NCBI GenBank assembly: GCA_028275345.1
Contig: JAPWUV010000001.1
Span: forward strand, 186,001 to 250,000
Length of the DNA stretch: 64,000 nucleotides
Source of the DNA: a bacterium
GTDB lineage: Bacteria; Zhuqueibacterota; Zhuqueibacteria; Oleimicrobiales; Geothermoviventaceae
Direction: 5' to 3'
Below are positions 26,492 to 37,668 of the stretch, in pieces. The translations under genes were made by a program, and so were the position numbers. A model generated the notes under the pieces. The model saw only the letters and a list, made by a program, of their open reading frames with translations. It searched no databases and was not told where the DNA came from. The first letter of the stretch is position 1; the number at the start of each line of letters is the position of its first letter.

Positions 26492-27739
26492 ATGGTAAAG
26501 CTCTATTTCGACTTCCGGGACGTATTTCGATCGCCGCGGATTGCCTTGAGCTTGCAGCGCATCTGGATTCAGTTCGTCGGGCTGGCAGTCGGTTACGCTG
26601 CGTACCTGATCTTCACCTATCTGGCTCTCGTGGCGGCTGGCAAGGGACTGACCGACATGTGGGACAAGTGGGGTCTATTCCCTTGCCTCTGGGCCGAGAC
26701 GGGCGGCATTCCCTGGTACAGCTGGCTCCTTTATGCGATTGGCCTTGCCGTCCTCGTCGTGGCTTGGTGGATCGCTGCCACTGCTGTATCCCGGGCTACC
26801 TTCAAGCTCCTCAAGGGAGATAGCTTCTACACCTGGAAGGAAGCCTACCAATTTGCCTTCAAGAAACTGCCGTCGGTGGTGATGGCCCCCGTGGGGATTG
26901 GGTTGATGGCTTTTGCCTTCGTGGTGGGGGCTTGGTTCGTCGGACTCTTGGGACGCATCCCCTACGTGGGCGAGCTGGGTCTCAGTTTGTTCACCTTCTT
27001 CTGGGTCGCCGCCGCTCTCCTTTTGGTTTTCCTCATCGTGGTGACCATTGTTTCGGCGGTGATTGCGCCCCCAGTCCTGGCGACCACGGACGAGGATGCG
27101 TTCGAAACCATCTTCCAGTCCTTCTCGGTGACGTGGAGCCAGCCGTGGCGCTTCGTGGTGTACCAGGCTCTTTCCATCGTCCTCTCTCTGGTGGCTTTTG
27201 GGATCCTGGCCTGGTTCGTGAAGAAGGCCGTGGTTCTGATGAACGCCCTGTTCGCCTTCGGAATGGGAGGGAAGTACGTGAATCTTGCCTCCCACGGCCA
27301 GTACCTGGTGCAGAAGTGGGCTTTTCTGTCGCAAGACTGGATCGAGGCTATCTTCCGGAGGTTTGCTCCGCACATCTATTTCGCCCGTGAATTCTACGCG
27401 CTGGAGCTGCCCACCGTATTGAACATCTCGGCTTACATCTTCGCGATCTCGCTGGTGGTGGCGGGAGCGTGGGTCGTCTCCTACGGGCTCTCGACCTTCA
27501 ACGTAGGGAACACGATCATTTACGTGGTGCTTCGGAAGAAGAAAGACGACGAGAACCTCCTGGAACGGAAAGAGCGGGAAGAGCAGGTCGCCGAAGCGGA
27601 GAAGAAGGTGACTGAAGAGACGAAAACGGAGGCCCCGAAGACGGAGGAGAAAGTGCAGGAGACGGCTTCCCCCTCCCAAGGGTCAGGCTCAAGCCAGGAA
27701 ACCGCATCCGCAGGAGGCGAAGGAAAAAAGGAAAGCTGA
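26492..27739 (+). CDS. Polytopic membrane protein with charged cytoplasmic tail
   Basis: The protein has 415 residues. I chose the ATG preceded by AAGGAGG at 6 nt over the upstream ATG at 26465, which has no such site. At least six hydrophobic segments are visible: about 27-48, 72-98, 130-155, 160-198, 225-250 and 315-335 (for example VLVVAWWIAATAV, LLLVFLIVVTIVSAVI). The C-terminal ~75 residues are a Lys/Glu-rich low-complexity tail (KKKDDENLLERKEREEQ, then Thr/Glu/Lys repeats). No family signature is recognised. It has its own promoter and terminator, so it is a single-gene unit. A general envelope or transport-associated role is only a guess. Confidence 0.72.
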   Translation: MVKLYFDFRDVFRSPRIALSLQRIWIQFVGLAVGYAAYLIFTYLALVAAGKGLTDMWDKWGLFPCLWAETGGIPWYSWLLYAIGLAVLVVAWWIAATAVSRATFKLLKGDSFYTWKEAYQFAFKKLPSVVMAPVGIGLMAFAFVVGAWFVGLLGRIPYVGELGLSLFTFFWVAAALLLVFLIVVTIVSAVIAPPVLATTDEDAFETIFQSFSVTWSQPWRFVVYQALSIVLSLVAFGILAWFVKKAVVLMNALFAFGMGGKYVNLASHGQYLVQKWAFLSQDWIEAIFRRFAPHIYFAREFYALELPTVLNISAYIFAISLVVAGAWVVSYGLSTFNVGNTIIYVVLRKKKDDENLLERKEREEQVAEAEKKVTEETKTEAPKTEEKVQETASPSQGSGSSQETASAGGEGKKES

Positions 27740-27769
27740 CGGGATTGTGCGGAGAGTGCGCATCAACTG

Positions 27770-27803
27770 GGGCCGGTGCCTACGCGCCGGCCCTTTCGTT
27801 TTT
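27770..27803 (+). terminator. Intrinsic terminator
   Basis: Stem GGGCCGGTGC/GCGCCGGCCC (one G-T pair) with a 4-nt loop is followed by TTTCGTTTTT. It terminates the plus-strand membrane protein gene. It lacks a U-tract for the frr transcript that arrives from the other side. Confidence 0.85.
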
Positions 27804-27977
27804 CGGGCCAAGCGGGGAAAACTGCCCGCCCCGGCGAGGGCTTGACACGCGAAAAGTTGACGGGGCCGCGACATCCCCCTTCCCTCGCTCCCCGAGGATC
27901 CGTGTTGCGTCGCTACCAGCCTCAGGCAACTTGGAAGACGGCTCCTGCGAAGGGGAACGGAGGCGAAGCTACCGATC

Positions 27978-28538
27978 CTATTCCTCCAGGATCTCTTTCT
28001 CCTTGGCCTTGACGATCTCGTCGATCTTCTCGATGTACTCGTCCGTGAGATCCTGGACTTCCTTCATCGCGCGGTGGGCATCGTCCTCGGAGATTTCGCC
28101 GTCCTTCTCGGCTTTCTTCAGTTCTTCATTGGCATCGCGTCGGATGTTGCGGATTGCCACACGACCTTCTTCTCCGAGCTTGTGCACCACGCGGACGAGA
28201 TCGCGTCGCCTTTCCTCCGTGAGCGGAGGGATGGGAAGTCGGATGATGCTCCCGTCGTTGATGGGGTTCAGCCCGAGATCGGACTTCAGGATGGCCTTTT
28301 CGATCTCGGGGAGAACCTTGCGATCCCAAGGCTGAATGGTGATCAGGCGGGGTTCCGGGACGCTGATGCTTGCCACCTGCTTGAGGGGCAAGCTGCTCCC
28401 GTAGTAATCCACCCGGATGGTGTCCAAGATTGCGGGCGAGGCCTTGCCGGTTCGGATCTTGCTCAGCTCGGCCTGTGTGGCTTCCACCGCCTTCTTCATG
28501 CGCGTCTCTGCATCCTGGAGAATCTCGTCAATGAGCAT
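27978..28538 (-). CDS. frr: Ribosome-recycling factor
   Basis: RRF splits post-termination ribosomes with EF-G. It has 186 residues, near the family's 185. It starts [20 protein letters not shown]; hallmarks are [15 protein letters not shown], the hinge and beta domain [16 protein letters not shown] and ITIQPWD, and C-terminal helices [22 protein letters not shown]. The ATG lies 11 nt inside the pyrH coding region, so frr is translationally coupled as the last gene of rpsB-tsf-pyrH-frr. Confidence 0.98.
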   Translation of the reverse strand: MLIDEILQDAETRMKKAVEATQAELSKIRTGKASPAILDTIRVDYYGSSLPLKQVASISVPEPRLITIQPWDRKVLPEIEKAILKSDLGLNPINDGSIIRLPIPPLTEERRRDLVRVVHKLGEEGRVAIRNIRRDANEELKKAEKDGEISEDDAHRAMKEVQDLTDEYIEKIDEIVKAKEKEILEE

Positions 28539-29259
28539 GGCTCCCACCGTCCACTTTGGTACCCACATTCTCGCCGAGAACCACCCTGCGAAGATTGCCG
28601 GGGACCTTGAGATTGAACACGATGATGGGCAAGTTATTCTCCATGCAGAGGGTGACGGCCGTCGTGTCCATCACCTTGAGCCGCTGTTTGACGACGTCCA
28701 TGTAGGTGAGATGTTCGTATCGCTTGGCATTCGGGTTTTGCAGGGGATCGGAGTCGTACACGCCGTCGACCTTGGTCCCTTTGAGGATGGCTTCGGAGTC
28801 GATCTCGACGGCACGTAGGGCAGCTGCGGTGTCGGTGGTGAAGAAGGGGTTGCCGGTGCCGCTGGCGAAGATGACGACCCGGCCCTTCTCGAGGTGGCGC
28901 ACGGCCCGGCGGCGGATGAAAGGCTCCGCCAGCTCCTCGATCTTGATGGCGGAGAGCACGCGCGTGGGCACATCAAACCGCTCCAGCTGGTCCTGCAAGG
29001 CGAGGGCATTGATCACTGTGGCCAGCATGCCCATGTAGTCGGCGGTCACTCGATCCATCCCGCGCGCGCTGGCGGAAAGACCGCGAAACAGATTCCCCCC
29101 GCCGATCACGATGGCAATCTCCACGCCCAGTTCCCGCACATCTTTGATCTCCTGGGCGATCCTGGCCACGACATCGGGATCGATGCTCAGTCCCCGCTCC
29201 CCCACGAGCGCTTCCCCGCTGAGTTTGAGAAGTACTCGGCGATAGATCGGCGTTTCCAT
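28528..29259 (-). CDS. pyrH: UMP kinase
   Basis: PyrH phosphorylates UMP to UDP with ATP and is typically activated by GTP and inhibited by UTP. It has 243 residues and starts [18 protein letters not shown] after GAGG at 8 nt spacing. Amino-acid-kinase-fold signatures are [34 protein letters not shown] and [19 protein letters not shown]. It sits between tsf and frr as in most bacteria. It is also the next pyrimidine step after the pyrBC operon encoded 5 kb upstream on the same strand. Confidence 0.98.
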   Translation of the reverse strand: METPIYRRVLLKLSGEALVGERGLSIDPDVVARIAQEIKDVRELGVEIAIVIGGGNLFRGLSASARGMDRVTADYMGMLATVINALALQDQLERFDVPTRVLSAIKIEELAEPFIRRRAVRHLEKGRVVIFASGTGNPFFTTDTAAALRAVEIDSEAILKGTKVDGVYDSDPLQNPNAKRYEHLTYMDVVKQRLKVMDTTAVTLCMENNLPIIVFNLKVPGNLRRVVLGENVGTKVDGGSHAH

Positions 29260-29344
29260 TCCGGACGCCTCGATTAGTCCAAGGATTGCCGTTCCTCTCG
29301 CCCCGTGTCTCGACACCCGCTTGGCTGCAGGTGGGGACCAAAGA

Positions 29345-29938
29345 TCAGTCGCCCAGCTGGAAACGGGCGAAGCGACGTACGACGATGTTCTCGCCGAGCT
29401 TGGCGATGGCTTCTTCGATGAGCTGCCGGACCGTTACGTTGGGATCGCGGATGTAAGGCTGCTCCATCAGCACGTTTTCCTGGAAGAACTTCTCCAGGCG
29501 TCCCTGGGCGATGCGCTCGACGATGGGCTCCGGCTTTCCCTCATTCCGGGCCTGGGTGCGGTAGATTTCCAGCTCCTTCTCCACCAGGGCCGGGTCCACA
29601 TCCTCGCGGCGGATGGCGATGGGATTCGCCGCGGCGATCTGCATCGCAAGGTTCCGGACCAGGGTGCGGAATTCCTCCGTCCGGGCCACGAAGTCCGTCT
29701 CGCAATTCACCTCCAGCAGCACCCCAAGTCGGCTGCCTGGATGGATGTAGGCCTCAATCAAGCCTTCCTTGGCCTCTCGAGAGCTCTTCTTTTGGGCTGT
29801 GGCAATTCCTTTCTTCCGCAGAATCTCTACAGCCTTCTCGAAATCGCCATTGGCTTCGGCCAGGGCGCGCTTGCAGTCCATGATCCCTGCGCCGGTTTTC
29901 TCGCGTAGCGTTCGTACATCCTCTGCTGTCACTGCCAT
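29345..29938 (-). CDS. tsf: Elongation factor Ts
   Basis: EF-Ts is the guanine nucleotide exchange factor for EF-Tu. At 197 residues it is the short form (Thermus-like) with a single core subdomain rather than the ~283-residue E. coli form. The N-terminal UBA-like domain ([22 protein letters not shown]) is followed by the exchange motif CETDFVAR near residue 80 and a C-terminal helical module. It follows rpsB by 81 nt. Confidence 0.97.
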   Translation of the reverse strand: MAVTAEDVRTLREKTGAGIMDCKRALAEANGDFEKAVEILRKKGIATAQKKSSREAKEGLIEAYIHPGSRLGVLLEVNCETDFVARTEEFRTLVRNLAMQIAAANPIAIRREDVDPALVEKELEIYRTQARNEGKPEPIVERIAQGRLEKFFQENVLMEQPYIRDPNVTVRQLIEEAIAKLGENIVVRRFARFQLGD

Positions 29939-30019
29939 GCCTGAACGACCTCCTTTCCCGGGCGGCGCCGTACTCGGATTCTCAGCTTCCAGCCTGAGGA
30001 AGTAGATGATGGGGAGCCG

Positions 30020-30808
30020 CTATTCCTTTTCGGGATAGTACATTTCTTCCTCTTCCACCCCTTCCACGGCATATTTCCGCCGATCCTCTTCCTCTTCCTC
30101 GACGGCCACCTCCGGCACCTCGGTACGGCCTTCCAGTCCCTCGATCACGGCCTCGGCGATCGCATGGGTGATGATGTTGATGGACTTGAAGGCGTCGTCA
30201 TTGCCGGGGATCGGGTAATCGACGAGGTCGGGATCCGCATTGGTGTCCACGATGGCGAACACCGGGATTCCCAGGCGCCTGGCTTCATTCACGGCGATCA
30301 GTTCCTTTTTCACGTCGACCACGTAAAGAGCACCAGGCAAGCGCGTCATGTCCCGGATCCCGCCCAGCACTTCCTCCAGCTTCGCCTTCTCGCGTTCCAG
30401 GCGAAGGATTTCCTTCTTGGTGAGCTTGTCGTAGGTGCCGTCGGTGGCCATCTTTTCCAGGTTCTTCAGCCTCTTGATGCTCCTGCGGATCGTCACGAAG
30501 TTGGTCAGAGTTCCGCCTAACCAACGTTCGACCACGTAAAACTGTCCGCAGCGCTCGGCTTCCGTCTGGATGATCTCCTTCGCCTGCTTCTTGGTGCCGA
30601 CGAAGAGGACTTGCTCCCCCTCGCGCACGATGCGGGTCATCTCCTGACAGGCTCTCTGGAGCAGGGCAAGCGTCTTCTTCAGATCGATAATGTGGATCCC
30701 ATTGCGTTCCATGAAGATGTACTTCTTCATTTTGGGATTCCAGCGCCGGGTCAGATGTCCAAAGTGGACCCCGGCGGCGAGGAGATCTTGCAGCGTCACT
30801 TCGACCAT
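30020..30808 (-). CDS. rpsB: 30S ribosomal protein S2
   Basis: The protein has 262 residues; the ATG follows GGAGG by 6 nt. Typical motifs are [54 protein letters not shown] and [12 protein letters not shown]. The C-terminal ~30 residues are acidic and low-complexity ([12 protein letters not shown] ... [11 protein letters not shown]), longer than in E. coli. The leader between the rpsI terminator and this start is about 115 nt, without a clear promoter, so rpsB may be transcribed by read-through. Confidence 0.98.
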   Translation of the reverse strand: MVEVTLQDLLAAGVHFGHLTRRWNPKMKKYIFMERNGIHIIDLKKTLALLQRACQEMTRIVREGEQVLFVGTKKQAKEIIQTEAERCGQFYVVERWLGGTLTNFVTIRRSIKRLKNLEKMATDGTYDKLTKKEILRLEREKAKLEEVLGGIRDMTRLPGALYVVDVKKELIAVNEARRLGIPVFAIVDTNADPDLVDYPIPGNDDAFKSINIITHAIAEAVIEGLEGRTEVPEVAVEEEEEDRRKYAVEGVEEEEMYYPEKE

Positions 30809-30856
30809 GCTTTTCCTCCGTCGCAGTTTGGGTTTGGTCCTCCATCCCCGTATTGG

Positions 30857-30887
30857 CCCGGTCACCCTTTGGGGGGCACCCACCGGG
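30857..30887 (-). promoter_or_regulatory. Hairpin in the rpsB leader
   Basis: Outer stem CCCGGT/ACCGGG encloses a smaller CCC/GGG stem, about 50 nt upstream of the rpsB ATG. S2 represses its own operon through the rpsB leader in several bacteria, so this could be an S2-binding element. I cannot match it to the described consensus. Confidence 0.3.
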
Positions 30888-30923
30888 GAAGCAGGGATGT
30901 GTGAGTTCGGGATTCTCCAGCTA

Positions 30924-30955
30924 CAAAAACGCCTCCGCCCGAAGGGGACGGAGGT
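30924..30955 (-). terminator. Intrinsic terminator between rpsI and rpsB
   Basis: On the minus strand, CCTCCG(T)CCCC, a TTCG tetraloop and GGGCGGAGG are followed by CGTTTTTG. It should end most rplM-rpsI transcripts; partial read-through could feed rpsB. Confidence 0.85.
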
Positions 30956-30967
30956 TTGGACCTCGGC

Positions 30968-31366
30968 TCAGCGCTTGCTGAACTGGAATCGTTTGCGGGC
31001 CTTGGCTTGCCCGTACTTCTTGCGCTCCACCATGCGCGGGTCGCGCGTGAGGAAGCCGCCTTTCCGCAGGATCGGGCGCAGGGACTCGTCGTAGAGGACC
31101 AGAGCGCGTGCCAGGCCCAGACGCATGGCGCCAGCCTGCCCGCTCAGTCCCCCGCCCTTCACCGCGGCGTAAACGTCGAACTTGCCCAGCGTGTGGGTCA
31201 CTTCCAGCGGCTCCTCGATGATCATCTTCAGCGTTTCCCGCTTGAAGTATTCCTCCAACGGGCGTCCATTGACGATCATCTTGCCGTCGCCAGGCACCAG
31301 ACGTACCCTTGCCACCGCTTCCTTTCGCCGACCCGTGGCTTCAAAAGTCACCGCTTTTGTCGTCAT
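30968..31366 (-). CDS. rpsI: 30S ribosomal protein S9
   Basis: The protein has 132 residues with the conserved [12 protein letters not shown] start region, [19 protein letters not shown] and the C-terminal [25 protein letters not shown] type tail (quoted in part) that reaches the P-site tRNA. It is paired with rplM 33 nt upstream, the universal bacterial arrangement. Confidence 0.98.
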   Translation of the reverse strand: MTTKAVTFEATGRRKEAVARVRLVPGDGKMIVNGRPLEEYFKRETLKMIIEEPLEVTHTLGKFDVYAAVKGGGLSGQAGAMRLGLARALVLYDESLRPILRKGGFLTRDPRMVERKKYGQAKARKRFQFSKR

Positions 31367-31399
31367 CGTCTCCCTTTCCCGACTATGCTCGAACGGTCC

Positions 31400-31837
31400 T
31401 CAGATTTCCAGCGGTTCCGGCTTCTGGGCTTGGTGCGGATGATTCGGACCAGCGTAGATCCGAACCTTCTTCAGAAGCTTCCGGCCGAGGCGGTTGTGCG
31501 GCAGCATGCCTTGGATGGCATGGTAAAGCACCTTTTCAGGCTGTTCGTGCATGAGCTTCGCGAAGGTGATCTTCTTGAGCCCGCCCGGGTAGCCGGAGTA
31601 CCGCAGATAGTACCTCTGTTGCGCCTTCCTTCCGGTCACTCGGATCTTGTCCGCATTGATGATGATCACATGATCGCCGAGATCGAGATGGGGCGTGAAT
31701 TCCGGCCGGTGCTTGCCGCGCAGGATGGCGGCTACGCGGCTGGCCAGTCGGCCCAGAACCTTGCCTTCGGCATCGACCAGATACCACTTGCCTTCGGTGC
31801 GGCTGAGCTTGGGAACTGTCGTTCGCTGTCGTTCCAA
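31400..31837 (-). CDS. rplM: 50S ribosomal protein L13
   Basis: The protein has 145 residues, normal length. Motifs: [53 protein letters not shown] and [19 protein letters not shown]. It is the first gene of the rplM-rpsI unit with its promoter at 31876-31904 and an AGGAGG-containing leader of about 30 nt. Confidence 0.98.
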   Translation of the reverse strand: MERQRTTVPKLSRTEGKWYLVDAEGKVLGRLASRVAAILRGKHRPEFTPHLDLGDHVIIINADKIRVTGRKAQQRYYLRYSGYPGGLKKITFAKLMHEQPEKVLYHAIQGMLPHNRLGRKLLKKVRIYAGPNHPHQAQKPEPLEI

Positions 31838-31875
31838 CGCCTAACCTCCTGCCATGCCTTCGTTTCAAGCCGCCA

Positions 31876-31904
31876 AATTTAGCGAAATAGACCCCAAGAA
31901 GCAA
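31876..31904 (-). promoter_or_regulatory. Sigma70-type promoter of rplM-rpsI
   Basis: On the minus strand, TTGCTT, a 17-nt spacer and TAAATT followed by TGG, so the -10 region reads TAnnTTTG. It lies between the speB stop and the rplM start. Confidence 0.8.
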
Positions 31905-31953
31905 GCCCTTTGCGTCCCCTCCGTCGACAAACTGCTCTTGAATTCCCCATCGC

Positions 31954-32847
31954 TCACCGGAACGGCTCCTGGAAAAGCCCGATGATCCGGTACACGAGCT
32001 TGGCCGCCAGGAACTCGGTGGCGGCGGAATCTGCGAGGGGGCGGAGCTCCACCACGTCGGCGCCGACCACTTGCCGCTGGCGGATGACGGCCTCGAGGAG
32101 CTCGAGCGCTGCGTACCAGCTGAGTCCGCCCGGTTCCGGAGTGCCTACCCCCGGGGCCTCCGAGGGATCGAAGCAGTCCAGGTCGATGGTCAGGTACACG
32201 GGCCGTTCGGGGTGAATTGCCCGTAGCACATCGTCGACAGTGCACGCTCCGCGCACGAGATCGCGTGCCAAGAACAAGGGGATGTTCTCCGATCGGGAGA
32301 AGGCGGCCTCTTCTTGGCTCACGCTGCGAATCCCGATGCCCACGTGCGGAGCCAGGGCGTGGATCCGTCGCATCACGCAGGCATGATTGAATGGCGAGCC
32401 CTCGAACTCGTCCCGCAGGTCGGCATGTGCGTCGAACTGGACTACCTGAAGATCGGGGTACGAAGCCTTGTGCGCTTCCACCAGGGGCAGGGTGACGGTG
32501 TGTTCGCCGCCAATCGCGATCACCCGCTTGCCGGAGTTCAGCAGCTGAGCCGCGGCTCCCCGGATGCGCGAGAGGCATTCCTCGATGGGCACGTCCTCCT
32601 CGAACTCCAGGCGCGCAGCGTAGATCCCGGCACGACAAGGAGAAATCCCGAGCTCCACGTCGTAGAGCTCGACTTGCTGGCTCGCGTTCAGGAACGCCTC
32701 CGGCCCTCGCCTGGTCCCTCTGAGGTACGTTGTGGTCCGCTCGTAAGGCAGGAGCAGGAGAGCGAAGGTCGCTGTCTCCCAGTCCCTGAGGGAAGGGGCC
32801 AGGTCATATGCGTTCCACTCCGAGAGGCGTGGCCAGTCCCGCGTCAT
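31954..32847 (-). CDS. speB: Agmatinase
   Basis: A binuclear manganese ureohydrolase that converts agmatine to putrescine and urea. It has 297 residues. The metal-binding motifs are complete: GGEHT near 114, DAHADLRDEFEG near 138-149 with NHACVMRR, and TIDLDCFDPSEAPGVGTPEPGG near 222. The agmatinase-type GVGTPEPGG and the arginine decarboxylase gene two positions upstream favour agmatine over arginine or formiminoglutamate. It is the last gene of the pyrR...speB run, 55 nt after the deoxyhypusine-synthase-like gene. Confidence 0.94.
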   Translation of the reverse strand: MTRDWPRLSEWNAYDLAPSLRDWETATFALLLLPYERTTTYLRGTRRGPEAFLNASQQVELYDVELGISPCRAGIYAARLEFEEDVPIEECLSRIRGAAAQLLNSGKRVIAIGGEHTVTLPLVEAHKASYPDLQVVQFDAHADLRDEFEGSPFNHACVMRRIHALAPHVGIGIRSVSQEEAAFSRSENIPLFLARDLVRGACTVDDVLRAIHPERPVYLTIDLDCFDPSEAPGVGTPEPGGLSWYAALELLEAVIRQRQVVGADVVELRPLADSAATEFLAAKLVYRIIGLFQEPFR

Positions 32848-32902
32848 GGCTTCGAACTCTGCTGCGGCGTGGCTTGTGCTCCGGTCAGGTCGCTGGATGG
32901 GC

Positions 32903-33949
32903 TCATTGGCCCCCCGGGGGTTCGAACCGGAGCTCGGGCAGCTTGCGCCCGCGGATCAGCTCCTCCTGCTCCGCAAGGGCCGTGGCCAGGAAGGGCAAGG
33001 CAATGGTCGCGTCCACGTGCACGGCCACCTTCGGGGCTGTGCGGTGGATCTTGCCCCAGGAATGGGATTCGCTGAAGGTGCAGCCGGACAGTCCCCCCCA
33101 CTGGGGTACGTCGGTCGTGATCTGCACGGCGTAATGATGCCCCTCTGCCGGCCAACCGATGATTTGCGCGGTGACCTCAGCCTGCTGGATGAAATTCTTC
33201 GGCGTCCCTCCTCCTACGAAGATGATACCCGTCTTCTTCGCCCGGGACACCAGTATCGCCAATTCCCGTACGTCGGCGATGACATCGAAAAACACGCGCG
33301 AGCGCTGAGGATCCATGCTAGAAAGGGCGATGCCGTATGAGGAGTCGCCGATGGCCGGGCAGTAGATGGGTACACCGCGTTGCCAAGCGCTGGTCAGGAT
33401 TCCAGGCTCCTTCGCCACCTTGGTGAGCTTCTGGCCCAAGCGGGAAAAGAATTCGCGCGTGGTCAGCGCCCTGTCGGCCGGCAATTCCTCGGCGAACTCG
33501 CGGATGAAGGCATCGACGCGCTGGAATTCCAGGTCGTCGGCGAAGGTGTCGTAAATGCGGTCGATCTTCTCGTCTCGGAGCAAGGTGTCGTCGGCGTCCG
33601 GATGCCCGAGGTAATGATAGAAGCCGAGGGACTCGTGCAGGTCGTGGAAGAGGTTGGCGCCGGTGGATACCAGGCAGTCGATGAGCCGATTCTCGATTAA
33701 AAAAGCCACGATTCTCCGCATGCCGGCCGGCACCATCGCCCCCGCCAATCCGAAGAGGATGAGCGTTTCGTCCCGGAGCATCTGTTTCCAGACCCGAAAC
33801 GCGTGCGCGAGCTGGCGGCCTTGGAACGAAATCCCCTCCATGCGCTCCAGGATGCGGCTCACGCGATCCGCAGGTATGACTTCGAAGGGGGTGGTCGGTG
33901 CCTGTAGGATTTCCCGCTTGGTCGGCCTGCGCTGCCCATTTCCTCGCAT
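32903..33949 (-). CDS. Deoxyhypusine-synthase-like protein (possible homospermidine synthase type)
   Basis: The protein has 348 residues; the ATG follows GAGGA at 6 nt spacing (a GTG two codons earlier is possible). It matches the deoxyhypusine synthase family: STGANLFHDLHE for NAD binding, VGGGTPKNFIQQAE, and SWGKIHRTAPKVAVHVDAT, where the Lys aligns with the catalytic Lys329 of the human enzyme. Bacteria lack eIF5A, so the canonical protein-modifying reaction is unlikely. Related enzymes transfer an aminobutyl group between polyamines, for example to form homospermidine. Flanking arginine decarboxylase and agmatinase genes supply putrescine, supporting a polyamine role. The actual acceptor is unknown. 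Confidence 0.9.
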   Translation of the reverse strand: MRGNGQRRPTKREILQAPTTPFEVIPADRVSRILERMEGISFQGRQLAHAFRVWKQMLRDETLILFGLAGAMVPAGMRRIVAFLIENRLIDCLVSTGANLFHDLHESLGFYHYLGHPDADDTLLRDEKIDRIYDTFADDLEFQRVDAFIREFAEELPADRALTTREFFSRLGQKLTKVAKEPGILTSAWQRGVPIYCPAIGDSSYGIALSSMDPQRSRVFFDVIADVRELAILVSRAKKTGIIFVGGGTPKNFIQQAEVTAQIIGWPAEGHHYAVQITTDVPQWGGLSGCTFSESHSWGKIHRTAPKVAVHVDATIALPFLATALAEQEELIRGRKLPELRFEPPGGQ

Positions 33950-34024
33950 AGCCACTCCTCAGCTTCCTCTGGCAAAGCTCTCCGGGCCCTGCTGGAGTTG
34001 GATGGGCCCGGCGACCCTCCCCGG

Positions 34025-34603
34025 TCACGGCAATAGGACCACAGCCGCCACCACGGTGGTCCAGAGGCCGTCTTTGTCGCCCACCGCCGTCTGGGTGATG
34101 TTCTTGGTCTTCACGATCTTCCCGCTGATGCGCCAGATCTCCCGCTTCTCATCCCAGGAGGCATTGGGATCGAACTCGACGCCGAGCACAGTCGCCAGCA
34201 TGCTGGCGGCGAGGTCTTCCGCGTAGTCGCCAGCCACCTTCTCCCGCTGGCCGAATCCGTGGTGCTCGGAGAGGTAGCCGTACAGGTTGGGATCGCTGGG
34301 GATAGCAATGCCCACCGAAGCGGCGATGAGGCGGTGCGGCTCGTTCGTGGAGTTTTCGCTCATCACCACAAAAGTCACTTGTCCCGGATGAACCAGCGAG
34401 AGTCCCTGGCTCTTGCTGATCAGCTTGCAGTGGGGTGGAAAGATGCTGGACACGCGCACCAGGTTCAGGTGGGCGATGCCTGCCTTCCGCAGAGCCATCT
34501 CGAAGCTGGTGAGTTTCTCCTTGTGCTTGCCCACCCCCCGGGTCATGAAGGCCTTCTTCGGCACGTACTGAAGACCGATATCCAACGTCCTCCGGTCGCT
34601 CAC
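34025..34603 (-). CDS. Pyruvoyl-dependent arginine decarboxylase
   Basis: Converts arginine to agmatine. The proenzyme has 192 residues and self-cleaves between Ser52 and Ser53 in [10 protein letters not shown] to generate the pyruvoyl group; the position equals that in the Methanocaldococcus jannaschii enzyme. Other family motifs are [31 protein letters not shown] and [17 protein letters not shown]. The start GTG overlaps the pyrC stop (GTGA), with GGAGGCGA upstream; longer frames would lie inside pyrC. It opens the polyamine half of the operon. Confidence 0.95.
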   Translation of the reverse strand: MSDRRTLDIGLQYVPKKAFMTRGVGKHKEKLTSFEMALRKAGIAHLNLVRVSSIFPPHCKLISKSQGLSLVHPGQVTFVVMSENSTNEPHRLIAASVGIAIPSDPNLYGYLSEHHGFGQREKVAGDYAEDLAASMLATVLGVEFDPNASWDEKREIWRISGKIVKTKNITQTAVGDKDGLWTTVVAAVVLLP

Positions 34604-35904
34604 GCTTCTCGCCTCCACCACAGTCCATTGTTGAATACTGCCCGGACTCTCCCAGGCAGCTCCCAGTCCCGAAATGGGGTGTTTCTTCCCTTGCTGAAGA
34701 AGCGATTGGCGTCCACTCGCCAACGTTCCTCCGGCGCGAACACGGTGAGATTGGCCTGCGCCCCCTCCCGAATGGTGAGGGTTTCTTCCTTGCGGATGAT
34801 CCGAGCCGGCTGGTAGGAGAGCTTGTCGAGGACTTCGGCCAGGGGGAAGCTGTGCTCCTGGACGAGCACGCGGAGCACGACGCCGAGGGTGGTCTCCAGG
34901 CCGATCACGCCGAAGGGGGCGTACTCCAGTTCCAGCTCGTCTTTCTCGTGCACGCAGTGAGGGGCGTGGTCCGAAGCGATGGCATCGATCGTCCCATCCC
35001 GCAGCCCTTCGATGAGGGCTTGCACGTCCTCCGCGGTCCGCAGCGGCGGATTCATCTTGAAGTTGGAATCGAAGCGGCGCATCTCTTCATCCGTGAGGGC
35101 GAGGTGATGCGGCGTGACCTCGGCGGTGACGGCAAGGCCCTTCTCTTTCGCCCGCCGGATGAGCTCCACGGAGCCTCGGGTCGAGACATGCGCGATGTGC
35201 AGCCTGCCTCCCACATAGCCCAGTACGCTCAGATCGCGCTGGACGATGATCTCCTCCGCGATGCGAGGCATCCCCGGAAGTCCGAGCTCCGTAGCGACGA
35301 AACCCTCGTTCATGACCCCGCCCTCGTCCAGATAGGGGTCTTCGCAATGCTCGATGACGGGCACGTCGAACATGCTGCTGTACTCGAGGGCTCGACGCAA
35401 CACGGCTGTGTTCTTCACCGAGGAGCCGTCGTCGGAGAATGCTACCGCCCCGGCCTCCACCAGGTCGGCCATCTCGGAGATTTCCTCCCCCTGCCTGCCT
35501 TTTGTGATGGCAGCGATGGGGTACACGGTGACCAGCCGCCCGGCCGCGCGCTCCCGGATGAACTCGATCACGCTGCGATTGTCGGCCGGAGGATCGGTAT
35601 TGGGCATGCTGCACACGGCGGTGAAGCCGCCGGCCATGGCGGCCTGGCAGCCCGTGGCGATGGTCTCCTTGTCCTCCTGACCGGGCTCGCGCAAATGCAC
35701 GTGAAGATCCAGGAGCCCGGGGCATACCACATGCCCCCTCGCGTCCACCACGTCTCCGGAGAAGCTCGCCTCCTCGATCCTCCCAATGGTGGCAATACGC
35801 CCGTTCTCGATCACGATGTCCACCTGTTCGGCACTCCTGCGTTTCGGATCGAGGAGCGTGCCTCCCTTGATCAAGACCCTCTTGGCCTGCTGGGGTTCGT
35901 TCAC
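34600..35904 (-). CDS. pyrC: Dihydroorotase, class I
   Basis: Cyclises carbamoyl-aspartate to dihydroorotate. It has 434 residues; I use GTG 35904, preceded by AGGGA at 8 nt, rather than GTG 35919, which lacks a site. Class I signatures: [15 protein letters not shown] (HxH zinc ligands), [44 protein letters not shown] and ASDHAPH (metal Asp). Length is typical of Bacillus and Thermus PyrC. It lies 23 nt after pyrB. Confidence 0.97.
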   Translation of the reverse strand: MNEPQQAKRVLIKGGTLLDPKRRSAEQVDIVIENGRIATIGRIEEASFSGDVVDARGHVVCPGLLDLHVHLREPGQEDKETIATGCQAAMAGGFTAVCSMPNTDPPADNRSVIEFIRERAAGRLVTVYPIAAITKGRQGEEISEMADLVEAGAVAFSDDGSSVKNTAVLRRALEYSSMFDVPVIEHCEDPYLDEGGVMNEGFVATELGLPGMPRIAEEIIVQRDLSVLGYVGGRLHIAHVSTRGSVELIRRAKEKGLAVTAEVTPHHLALTDEEMRRFDSNFKMNPPLRTAEDVQALIEGLRDGTIDAIASDHAPHCVHEKDELELEYAPFGVIGLETTLGVVLRVLVQEHSFPLAEVLDKLSYQPARIIRKEETLTIREGAQANLTVFAPEERWRVDANRFFSKGRNTPFRDWELPGRVRAVFNNGLWWRREA

Positions 35905-35927
35905 GGGAAGTTCCCTCACGCTACGGT

Positions 35928-37498
<1,571 letters not shown>

Positions 37499-37522
37499 TT
37501 AAAGGGGGACTTTGCTAACCTT

Positions 37523-37551
37523 AACTTAGGGAAATCGGCCCTAACAATCAA
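37523..37551 (-). promoter_or_regulatory. Promoter of the pyrR-pyrBC-polyamine operon
   Basis: On the minus strand, TTGATT, a 17-nt spacer and TAAGTT. The predicted start near 37516 gives a leader of about 105 nt carrying the PyrR loop and terminator. A short inverted repeat TTAGGG/CCCTAA overlaps the spacer and -10. Confidence 0.7.
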
Positions 37552-37633
37552 GCGGAAAGGCCGGTCCAGGGCCATCTCCGGCAGCCCGTCTGTTTGGGCC
37601 TCATCTCGACCGGAGCTGGTCGACACAACTGCC

Positions 37634-37662
37634 TTGATTATTGAGGTGGACTTTCTTAAAAT
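37634..37662 (+). promoter_or_regulatory. Sigma70-type promoter upstream of the aminotransferase
   Basis: TTGATT, a 17-nt spacer and TAAAAT followed by TGG. It is divergent from the pyrR promoter 85 bp away. The predicted start near 37669 leaves 236 nt before the first gene. Confidence 0.8.
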
Positions 37663-37668
37663 TGGTCG

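Noticed and set aside
32930-32945. GGTTCGAACC resembling a tRNA T-arm
   Set aside because: It lies in the coding frame of the deoxyhypusine-synthase-like gene, and no acceptor, D or anticodon arms can be built around it. No tRNA was found anywhere in the window.
32903-33949. Canonical deoxyhypusine synthase modifying eIF5A
   Set aside because: Bacteria lack eIF5A; the genomic context favours free polyamine substrates.
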